From contig OZ251573.1 of assembly GCA_965243545.1 (NCBI GenBank), positions 1,054,001-1,118,000 on the forward strand: a DNA stretch of 64,000 bases, read 5' to 3'. Position 1 is the first letter of the stretch; every line of letters starts with the position of its first letter. The position numbers and the translations under genes are program-made. This document shows positions 40,078-47,321 of this stretch, piece after piece. The stretch is from CATQHW01 sp965243545 (GTDB lineage Bacteria > Spirochaetota > Spirochaetia > SZUA-6 > Bin103). The notes beneath the pieces are model-generated. The model was not told where the DNA came from. It made no database searches and was given only the letters and a program-made list of their open reading frames with translations.

Positions 40078-40743
40078 CAATGCATTACCGAGAACCTGCG
40101 CATTACCGAGAACCTGCGCATCATCGGCAACCAGCGCATCACCGCGAACATGCGCATTACCGAGAACCTGCGCATTACCGAGAACCACCGCATTACCGTA
40201 AATCCGCGCATTATCGGCAACTACCACCGCATCACCGGCAATCTGCGCATCACCGTAAACCTGCGCATCACCGTAAACATCCGCATCACCGGCAACCTTC
40301 GCATTATCGAAAACCTGCGCATCACCGAGAACCCGCGCATCACCGGTAACCCTTGCATCACCGGAAACCTGCGCATCACCGAGAACCCGCGCATTACCGA
40401 AAACCTGCGCATCACCGAGAACCCGCGCATTACCGAAAACCGCCGCATTACCGAGAACCCGCGCATTATCGCCAACTGTCGCATTACCGAGAACCTGCGC
40501 ATCACCGCGAACCTGCGCATCACCGAGAACCTGCGCATTACCGAAGACCTGCGCATCGGCTGTTACAAGTACCCCTTCGGCAACCGTGGCAGTATTCGCT
40601 ATCCAGCCTTCGCCTTTGGGGTGGCGATGAGCTGGCACCGGGCCGGCCCCGAAGTCGTATTCGTCCTGCACGCACGCCATGACCGCGCCGGCTAGCAGCA
40701 TCGCCGCTACGGCTGCCGCATTCCGCGAACCAAGTTTCAGCAT
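40072..40743 (-). pseudogene. 5' part of a hexapeptide-repeat (left-handed beta-helix) lipoprotein interrupted by the prophage
   Basis: Starts at ATG 40743 with MLKLGSRNAAAVAAMLLAGA, then lipobox VMAC, so it was an envelope lipoprotein. From about residue 50 it is hexapeptide repeats of the NARVLG-DAQVFG kind, about 28 turns, each 18 bp at DNA level. It now runs into the prophage and stops at TAA within the end repeat (VSCCGAY). The missing 23 codons lie at 5376-5447. Such left-handed beta-helix proteins can bind ligands or act as structural surface proteins; the role is unknown. A truncated product may still be made. Confidence 0.85.
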
Positions 40744-40751
40744 GACCGCGT

Positions 40752-40780
40752 AAGTTATACCCATCGCCGCACGCTGACAA
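40752..40780 (-). promoter_or_regulatory. Probable promoter of the interrupted lipoprotein
   Basis: On the minus strand, TTGTCA (40775-40780) with TATAAC (40754-40759) 15 bp away, or TAACTT with 17 bp. It ends 9 bases before the ATG. Confidence 0.4.
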
Positions 40781-40794
40781 GGTTCGAGCCGGAG

Positions 40795-41425
40795 CCGGTG
40801 ATCGAGCGTGCTCAACCCCGGCCGCTCCGGCCGCGCTGTGCGCACACAACCGGGCCGGTGATCGACCAGCAGCCGGTGCCGGCCGCGCTTCGCGTCCGCC
40901 GCGCTGGTGATCGACGTGCTCAACCCCCGGCCGCTTCCGGCCGCGCTGTGCGCACACAACCGGCCCGGTGATCGACCAGCAGCCGGTGCCGGCCGCGCTT
41001 CGCGTCCGCCGCGCTGGTGATCGACGTGCTCAACCCCCGGCCGCTTCCGGCCGCGCTTGGTGCGCACACAACCGGGCCGGTGATCGACCAGCGCCGAACC
41101 GGCCGCGCTTCGCGTCCGGGCCGCGCTGGTGATCGACGTGCTCAACCCCCGGCCGCTTCCGGCCGCGCTGTGTGCGCCGAGAACCGGCCCGGTGATCGAC
41201 CAGCAGCCGGCCGCTACGTCAACGCTGGTGCGCCCCCGGAACCGGGGGGTATCTCGGTACCACCTTGCCCCAGAAAAATCGCTTGACGGGCCGCTATGCG
41301 CCGCAGATTCCGGCCGGTGCGCCGAACCGGCAGCCGTTCGCGTCCGTTCGCGCGCTATGCGCCGAGAACCGGCCCGGTGATCGACCGGCAGCCGGCCGGG
41401 CCGCGCTTCGCGTCCGGGCCGCTGC
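40795..41425. repeat. GC-rich tandem array, right copy
   Basis: About five units of the same family as 4481-5375, in the same orientation. The stretch 41125-41385 is almost identical to 4967-5215, including the non-unit piece GGAACCGGGGGGTATCTC and the AAAATCGCTTGACGGGCC element. No credible gene is present apart from the tail of the truncated lipoprotein frame. Confidence 0.85.
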
Positions 41426-41509
41426 CGGGGCCTGGTCACAGGCGGCCAGCGCTGCCGCGAGCGAGACGGCGGCGACGGCCAGTAGAAGGGGATGCTTTTC
41501 CTTTGTCAT
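41294..41509 (-). pseudogene. Truncated lipoprotein whose 3' end is replaced by repeat sequence
   Basis: 71 codons from ATG 41509. A clear signal peptide with lipobox (KHPLLLAVAAVSLAAALAAC, Cys23) is followed by CDQAPAAART and then translated repeat array (RSPGRFSAHSARTDANG), so only the secretion signal of the original gene remains. The array probably invaded or was amplified into this gene. Confidence 0.6.
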
Positions 41510-41543
41510 GCCGCCGAGAATACACCCGCGGCCGCGCGAGGCG

Positions 41544-41646
41544 CGAGTGAGGGCCGGACGGGAGCGCCGAAACGCCGGCCGCGCGGCGCGACTCGACTGC
41601 CGCCGACTGCACGGCCCTGGCCGCCGCGCTGGCAGCGTAGCCGGGC
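41544..41646 (+). pseudogene. Stray copy of the 3' end of the HAD gene
   Basis: About 100 bp match 2723-2826 with few changes, including the frame GPDGSAETPAARRDSTAADC...AALAA and the TAG. Nothing of the rest of the HAD gene is present upstream. A remnant of a lost paralogue or a fragment carried with the repeats. Confidence 0.7.
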
Positions 41647-41656
41647 TTGCCCGTTA

Positions 41657-41710
41657 TTCTCCTTTCGGGAAGGAGAAGTATCCGGTAGATTCTCCTTTCT
41701 GTAAGGAGAA
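41657..41710 (+). promoter_or_regulatory. Twin 8-bp-stem hairpins with Shine-Dalgarno in the second arm
   Basis: TTCTCCTT-5 nt-AAGGAGAA at 41657-41677 and again at 41690-41710, their starts 33 bp apart. The right arm of the second (AAGGAGAA, 41703-41710) is the ribosome binding site of the gene at 41720. The element may act as DNA operator (two sites about three helical turns apart) or as an RNA hairpin hiding the ribosome binding site. Confidence 0.7.
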
Positions 41711-41719
41711 CTTGACGCT

Positions 41720-43053
41720 ATGGACGTGTTGATCCGCCGGGTTCTGTCCGAACAGCTCGCCGATTCGCTGCGGCGGCCACTGCCGGAGTACACGCCGCGC
41801 CGCGTCTTTGGCCGGCTTTCGTTCGCCGGCAAGGCGACGGCGGTCACCGGCATCCGCCGGGCAAGACCGCCTTCCTGCACGGGATGCGCCGCCGGCTGGT
41901 CGACCGGGGCGTGGCCCGTGAGCGCCTGCCGTATCTGTCGTTCGAGGACGAACGGCTGGACGGTCTGCATGGCCGGGACCTGGGGGTGGTGGTGGACGAG
42001 CATTACCGGCGGTTCCCGCACCTGCGCGACGTGGAGGTGACGTGGTGCCTGGACGAGGTGCAGATGGTCGCCGGGTGGGAGCGGTTCGTGCGCCGCCTGC
42101 TCGACACGGAACGGGCGGACGTGTTCGTCACCGGTTCGTCGGCTGCGCTGCTGTCGCAGGAGATCGCGACCGCGCTGCGCGGCCGCGCGTGGCAGGTCGT
42201 CATGCATCCGTTCTCGTTGGAGGAAGCGTTGCGCCACCGCGGCCGGCCGATCCCGCCGGACCCGGCGTTCCTGGCGCCGCGGGAGCGGTCTCATCTGGAG
42301 CGCGCCATGCTGGACTGGCTGCAGGCGGGCGGCTTCCCGGAAGCGCAGGGCCTGGACGCGGCGTCGCGCTTTCAGCTGCTGCGCGACTACGTCGACGTGG
42401 CGGTGCTGCGCGACGTGATCGACCGTCATGCGGTCCGCAACGTGGCCGGGCTGCGCGCGCTGGTCCGCCACCTGCTGGGCAACGCCGGCTCGCTGTTCAG
42501 CGTGGAGAAGTTCCACGCCACGCTCAAGTCGCAGGGCATGGCGATCGGCCGGGGCACGCTGCATCAGTTCCTGGCGCACTTGGAGGACTGCTTCCTGGTG
42601 CGGTTCGTGTGGATGGAATCCGGGTCGGAGCGGCAGCGCATGGTGAACCCGCGCAAGGCGTATCCGGTCGATCCCGGCCTGATTCCGCTGTTCGACCGCA
42701 CCGGCCGGGCGAACGTGGGACATGCTCTGGAGACCGCGGTCCTGGTGGAGCTGGAACGCCGTCGCTACGACGTCACCTACGTGCGGACGCCGGAAGGTTT
42801 CGAGGTCGACTTTCTGGCGCGGCGCGCCGGCCGCGATACGGAGCTGATCCGGGTGTGCGCCGATCTCTCCGATCCTGCCACCGCCGGCCGCGAACTGCGC
42901 GCTCTGGCCAGCGCCGGAGCGCGGTTTCCACACGCCCGCAAACGCTTGCTCACCCTGGTCCGTGAAGGCATACCCGGTGACCTGCCGCCCGGCGTCACGG
43001 CGCAGCCGGCCTACGAGTGGCTGCTGACTCCTCCCGATGATCCCGATAAGTGA
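41720..43053 (+). pseudogene. AAA ATPase with DUF4143 domain, frameshifted in the P-loop
   Basis: The N-terminal frame from ATG 41720 reads ...KATAVTGIRRA and then loses register. The rest, in another frame from about 41862, reads GKTAFLHGMRRRLVDRG, VTWCLDEVQMVAGWERFVRRLL (Walker B DE), VTGSSAALLSQEIATALRGR, YVDVAVLRDVIDRHAV, and the DUF4143 part VNPRKAYPVDPGLI...VDFLARRAG. A single-base loss at CGCCGGGCAAGACC explains the break. Joined length about 444, normal for the family. Could also be a sequencing error or a low-level frameshift. These ATPases are widespread, often autoregulated, of unclear role. Confidence 0.75.
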
Positions 43054-43075
43054 CCGGTCCGGCGGCCCGGCTATT

Positions 43076-44392
43076 CTATCCGGTCAGGGCGTAGATGGCG
43101 GACGCGCGGGCGTAGAAGCGGACGCGCACCGGTGACCCGGCCCGTTCGGAGCCATCCAGGCGCCGGCCGTCGCTCCGCCAGACCAGCGGGTGGTCGGGCC
43201 GGTCGAGCGGCGCCTGCAGCAGGCAGCCGTCGCGCTCGTAACCGGGGATGACCCGGTCGCGGTCGTCGAGCAGCTCCGCCATCACGTACGCCTGGTTCTC
43301 CTGGTTGTCGTACTCGTCGCCGGGAATCCTGGCGTTGAGGCGCAACGGGCCGGCCGGCATCACAAATTCCTGGGTCTCGAACCGGGAATTGGTGGGCGAG
43401 GTGACGTAGGTGAGGCGGTCGGCCGGCAGCCCGTGCAGACGGTCGCCGCGCTGAAACAGCATCATGCCGCCGGCCAGGATCGGGTTGTGCAGGGCGAACG
43501 CGCCGGCGTCGATCTCCCGGAACGGCCGGCTCCAGGTGAGGCCGTCGCGGCTGATCCAACGCTCGCACGGCAGGAACACGCCGTGGCCGTTGGCGCGCAT
43601 CGGGTCGATGCCGGGCTGGATGAAGCTGCCGGCGTAGTTGAACATCTGCAGGTAATAGCGGCCTTCGTAGGCGAAGGCGTTGGCGGAGTAGAACTCCAGG
43701 TCCGGCGGGTCGCGGTCGTCCGGTGAGAACTGGTGCTCCATCGGCACCAGGCGCCCGCGTAGCAGCCGCATGTTGTTCCGGTAGTCGGGCTTGTCGGAAT
43801 ACCGGCTCGGCGTGTCCGGCGTCCAGCGGAAGCCGTCCGGGCTGGTGCGGATGGTGACCACGCGGCGGCCGTTGAGGACCAGATCGTGCACGCCCTTGTC
43901 CCAGCGCTGCCAGCCTTTGCCGTAGTAGATGAAGCGCTGCGCGGCCGACGACCACATCGCCCCCCAGGCGTCCCCCTCGCTGAATACCGGGCCGCCCGGA
44001 TGCTCCTGCCAGCGCTCGCCGTCGCGGCTGTGGAAGACGTACATCTGCATCTCGCCGTCGTGAAAGGCGTTCTTCATGAAGACGTAGCGCTCCAGTTCCG
44101 GGCTGCGCATCATGCGCCCGGCGTAATGCCAATGGCGCTCGGCGCGCTCGCAGACGACGTGCGTCTCCTCGAAGCGGACGCCGTCCGCGGTGACGCTGCG
44201 CAGCAGCTTCCAGGGGACGTGCCGGGCCATCCGGTAATGGAACACGTCCGCCGCGCCGTCCGGCCGGGGCTCGGCGAAGCAGATCACGTCCCGCATCTCC
44301 GTCCGGCCCAGATACCGGAACGGCGTAGGGCGGAACCGCACGTGGCCCCACGTCCGATGCGCGTCCCGCCGGTCCATGAACAACAGCTTCAT
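43076..44392 (-). CDS. Glycoside-hydrolase-like five-bladed beta-propeller protein
   Basis: 438 residues. Repeated blade-like blocks: VFHYRMARHVPWKLLRSVTADGVRFEE (in part), YVFHSRDGERWQEHPGGPVFSEG, TIRTSPDGFRWTPDTPSRY, ERWISRDGLTWSRPFRE. The S-x-DG-x-x-W motif is typical of GH32/43/130-like propeller folds. The C-terminus is a beta-sandwich (VRVRFYARASAIYALTG). No signal peptide. Probably acts on sugars; catalytic residues not identified. Runs divergently from the dehydrogenase gene. Confidence 0.65.
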   Translation of the reverse strand: MKLLFMDRRDAHRTWGHVRFRPTPFRYLGRTEMRDVICFAEPRPDGAADVFHYRMARHVPWKLLRSVTADGVRFEETHVVCERAERHWHYAGRMMRSPELERYVFMKNAFHDGEMQMYVFHSRDGERWQEHPGGPVFSEGDAWGAMWSSAAQRFIYYGKGWQRWDKGVHDLVLNGRRVVTIRTSPDGFRWTPDTPSRYSDKPDYRNNMRLLRGRLVPMEHQFSPDDRDPPDLEFYSANAFAYEGRYYLQMFNYAGSFIQPGIDPMRANGHGVFLPCERWISRDGLTWSRPFREIDAGAFALHNPILAGGMMLFQRGDRLHGLPADRLTYVTSPTNSRFETQEFVMPAGPLRLNARIPGDEYDNQENQAYVMAELLDDRDRVIPGYERDGCLLQAPLDRPDHPLVWRSDGRRLDGSERAGSPVRVRFYARASAIYALTG

Positions 44393-44453
44393 GCGCGGGG
44401 CGGATTGTAGGGGGTCTTGCCGCGCGCGGCCAGTTCGGTAGGATCAGGCGAGT

Positions 44454-45452
44454 ATGAAGAGCGCCAGGATCGTCGCGCCCGGCCGGGTCGAGGTAGGCGA
44501 GAGGGCGGACCTGACGGTGCGGCCCGGCGCTGCGGTGGTGCGTCCGTTGGCCATAGCGATCGGCGGCGGCGATACGCGCCGGGTCTACGGCGGCGCGCCC
44601 GGCTCCTATCCGATGGCGCCGTCGACCTGCGCTCACCAGATCGTCGGCCGCGTCGAGGCGATCGAGTACGCCAGCCACAAGCCGCTGCCGTTCGTGGTCG
44701 ACGAGGTCGCCATCGTCCGGCGTCCCGGCTACGACGGGCTGGCCGAACAGATCATGGTCCCGATCGGGGAGCTGATCCATCAGACGCTCGACACACCGCT
44801 CGACCGGTTGGCGCTGGCGCATCAGCTGGCCGGCGCGCTGATGGCCGCCGACCGGCTGCGCGGCCTGGCCGGGCGGACGGTGGCGGTGGTGGGGCAGGGG
44901 CCGGCCGGTCTGGTGCTGGACGCCGTGCTGCGGCGCGCCGGCGCCCGGCAGGTGGTCGGCGTCGAACCGGTCGCCGCGCGCCGGGAGGCTGCGCTCCGCT
45001 TCGGGGCGACCGCAGTCGTCGATCCCGGCGACGGCGGCGCGGACGCCGCGGAGGAGGCGGCGCGACAGGTGACGGCGTTAGCCGGCGGGCAGCTCCCCGA
45101 CGTGGTGGTGGAGGCGGCCGGCGCCCCGGCGTCGATCAACCTGGCGGTGGCGCTGGTGCGGGAAGAGGGGCGCCTGCTGCTGTACGGGGAGCCGCGCACG
45201 GCCACCTTTCCGTTCCACTACGGCGCGCTGCACGAAAAGCGGTGCGCGGTGCTCACGTCGTCGCCGGCGAGCTACGAGGCCGCCGGCTACCACGCCTATC
45301 GCCTTGCCACCAATCACCTGGCGCGCGGCGACTTCGACTTCGACGGCCTGATCACCCACCGCCTGCCGATCGATCAGGCGGCGCGCGCCTACCAACTGGC
45401 GCGCACCGGCGGCGACGGCGCCTGCCAGGTCGTGATCGAGTTCGACCGGTGA
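44454..45452 (+). CDS. Medium-chain dehydrogenase/reductase, zinc-site-poor
   Basis: 332 residues. N-terminal GroES-like region with STCAHQIVGRVEAIEYASHKP (in part), then Rossmann fold TVAVVGQGPAGLVLDAVLRRAGARQVVGVEP with the GxGPxG nucleotide motif (about 142-170), VDVVVEAAGAPASINLAVALVREEGRLLLYGEP, and ITHRLPIDQAARAYQLA. The usual catalytic zinc Cys and structural Cys4 lobe are not evident, so quinone-reductase-like or sugar dehydrogenase-like activity is likely. Coupled by GTGA to the acyltransferase gene. Confidence 0.8.
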   Translation: MKSARIVAPGRVEVGERADLTVRPGAAVVRPLAIAIGGGDTRRVYGGAPGSYPMAPSTCAHQIVGRVEAIEYASHKPLPFVVDEVAIVRRPGYDGLAEQIMVPIGELIHQTLDTPLDRLALAHQLAGALMAADRLRGLAGRTVAVVGQGPAGLVLDAVLRRAGARQVVGVEPVAARREAALRFGATAVVDPGDGGADAAEEAARQVTALAGGQLPDVVVEAAGAPASINLAVALVREEGRLLLYGEPRTATFPFHYGALHEKRCAVLTSSPASYEAAGYHAYRLATNHLARGDFDFDGLITHRLPIDQAARAYQLARTGGDGACQVVIEFDR

Positions 45453-46567
45453 CGGCGCCGATGGCGGACGCCGCCTCCCGCTATCGGGAGATCGCGGTGG
45501 AGGGGACGCCGCGCGAGCTGGGGCGCGCGCTCGGCGAGGCGGCGCGGGAGGAGATTCGCGGCTTTGCCGGTATCGCCCTGGAACGGGTCAACAAGACGGT
45601 GCGCGTCACCCGCGATCAGGCGCTCGCCACCGCCGCGGCGTGCATCCCTTACGCCGCCGGCTACGCGCCGGACCTGCTGGCCGAGATGCGCGGCATGGCC
45701 GAATCGAGCGGCGTATCGCTGGCCGAGCTGATGCTCCTGCAGGTCCGCAACCAGCTGCGCGGGCGCGGGGACGCGACGCCGCCGCACGGAGCCGGGCCGC
45801 ACGAATCAGGGCCGGAGGGCGATGCCGAGGGCGGCTGCACCGCTCTGGCGGCGGGCCGGCCCGCGCTGGTCGCGCAGAACTGGGACGCGGATCCGGCGCT
45901 CGATCCGTACACGGTGGTGATTACCCGCCGGCCGGCCGGCGCCCCGGCGACGCTGACGATCGGCCAAGCCGGGTTGATCGGGTACGTCGGCCTGGGCGAG
46001 CGCGGCATCGGCGTGTGCCTCAACACGCTGCCGGCCCCGGCTCGCGAGGTCGGCGTACCGCACTACTTCATGGTGCGCCGCGTGCTGGAGGCCGGGTCGC
46101 TCGACGCCGCGGTCGGCGCGGTACGGCGCGCGCGGCGCGCCATCCCTGCCAACATCCTGCTGGCCACGCCGCAGGGACCGGCCGACTTCGAGGTCCTGAT
46201 CGACGATCTGCGCGTGCTGCGGCCGGCGGACGGCGCCGCGTGGCTGACGCACACCAACCACTGCCTGCATCCGGCGCTGGCCGCCGTGAACGACCGCTTC
46301 CCGGAGCTGATCGAGTCGGTTCCGCGCAAGCGGCGCGTCGACGCCCTGTTGGCGCGGGCCGGCGGCGGCGTCACGGCGGCGCAGGCGGCGTTGCGCGACC
46401 ACCACGGCGCGCCCCGGTCGATCTGCCGGCACGCCAACGACGACCCCCGGCACGGCTTCTGGACCAGCGTCTTTTCGGTCGTCATCGAAGCGGACGCCGG
46501 CCGCCTGCACGCCAGCCGCGGCAACCCCTGTTCCAATCCCTACCGGGAATACCGGCTGGCGGCCTGA
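45449..46567 (+). CDS. C45-family autoproteolytic acyltransferase/hydrolase (AAT-like)
   Basis: 372 residues from GTG 45449, or 368 from ATG 45461. The Ntn-hydrolase nucleophile is the Cys of EGGCTALAAG (Cys126 counted from the ATG), exposed after self-cleavage. Other family marks are VAQNWDADP, IGQAGLIGYVGLGERGIGVCLNTL (in part) and HTNHCLHP. Relatives are isopenicillin N acyltransferase and acid ceramidase-type enzymes that transfer or hydrolyse amide bonds. Substrate unknown; pairing with the dehydrogenase suggests a common small-molecule pathway. Confidence 0.85.
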   Translation: MTAPMADAASRYREIAVEGTPRELGRALGEAAREEIRGFAGIALERVNKTVRVTRDQALATAAACIPYAAGYAPDLLAEMRGMAESSGVSLAELMLLQVRNQLRGRGDATPPHGAGPHESGPEGDAEGGCTALAAGRPALVAQNWDADPALDPYTVVITRRPAGAPATLTIGQAGLIGYVGLGERGIGVCLNTLPAPAREVGVPHYFMVRRVLEAGSLDAAVGAVRRARRAIPANILLATPQGPADFEVLIDDLRVLRPADGAAWLTHTNHCLHPALAAVNDRFPELIESVPRKRRVDALLARAGGGVTAAQAALRDHHGAPRSICRHANDDPRHGFWTSVFSVVIEADAGRLHASRGNPCSNPYREYRLAA

Positions 46568-46623
46568 CGCCGGCGACCCCGAATTCGGTGCGGGTAATGC
46601 TCATCGCGCGCCGGACCGTAAGC

Positions 46624-46833
46624 TCACAGGTCTTCCGGCTCTATGCCGCCGTCTTTCATGATCTTTTTCTGCAGTCCACGACCGAGGGTCTCTCCATGAA
46701 CAGGAATAGTCAATGGGTGCTTATAGTCTTCGTGGCGATACTTGTGATGACTTCCCTTCGACCTGTCAAATATCCATCCTCTTTTCTCAGCTGCTCTGCA
46801 TAGTTCCTTGCCGGTTACCGACCGAATTCGCAC
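46624..46833 (-). CDS. HicA-type mRNA interferase (toxin)
   Basis: 69 residues from GTG 46833, chosen over GTG 46839 because the GGGAGG upstream is correctly spaced only for 46833. Family core: SVTGKELCRAAEKRGWIFDRSKGSHHKYRH (in part) with the catalytic His in GSHHKY, and HPLTIPVHGETLGRGLQKKIMKD. HicA cleaves mRNA when not bound by HicB. The gene follows the HicB-like gene by 46 bases; base composition is lower in GC than flanking genes. Confidence 0.82.
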   Translation of the reverse strand: MRIRSVTGKELCRAAEKRGWIFDRSKGSHHKYRHEDYKHPLTIPVHGETLGRGLQKKIMKDGGIEPEDL

Positions 46834-46879
46834 TCTCACCTCCCGTGCTTGATCTCATCCTCTATAACCCGGATATAGG

Positions 46880-47236
46880 TTACAATACAGGAACGTTCAA
46901 TTCGATGTTTATCGGGTGCAAATATCTGGCTATCTTTTTCAAGAAAGGCTCTCGACTCCCTATGTCGGGCATCGTTGACTGAACCTGGGAAACGTACTCT
47001 TCGTCTGGGTAATCGAGCTCCACATCAAAGTATAGGGAGATTGCCTCGGACAAATTGTTCATTACTGCTCGTGCCGTTCGTCCTTGCGTTGCGAGACCGG
47101 GAACGCCGACAACTTCCGCCCATATCTGGTCAGTTCCTCGATGGAATCTGATGTTCAGTCTTACACTGCGGGTCTCAGGATCGGCGAATTGCGCCTGCAA
47201 CGTCCGCAGCTTGCGATGCCTGACTCCCTTCCACAT
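46880..47236 (-). CDS. HicB-type antitoxin
   Basis: 118 residues from ATG 47236. Core SVRLNIRFHRGTDQIWAEVVGVPGLATQGRTARAVMNNLSEAISLYFD (in part) is the HicB ferredoxin-like fold. The C-terminal extension (YVSQVQSTMPDIGSREPFLKKIARYL) may be a DNA-binding or dimer part. It precedes the toxin (hicBA order), opposite to many hicAB loci. Start could also be an internal GTG before RLNIRF. Confidence 0.72.
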   Translation of the reverse strand: MWKGVRHRKLRTLQAQFADPETRSVRLNIRFHRGTDQIWAEVVGVPGLATQGRTARAVMNNLSEAISLYFDVELDYPDEEYVSQVQSTMPDIGSREPFLKKIARYLHPINIELNVPVL

Positions 47237-47321
47237 ACGTGGATCTGGAATATACTGCCACCGATGACCGCGGTCAAGGGCCGGCCGGCGCGGATGCCGG
47301 CCGGCCTCTTGCGCGCGCGTG

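Noticed and set aside
40078..40560. CRISPR-like array of short regularly spaced repeats
   Set aside because: The period is 18 bp without true spacers, and on the minus strand it codes for hexapeptide repeats of a lipoprotein.
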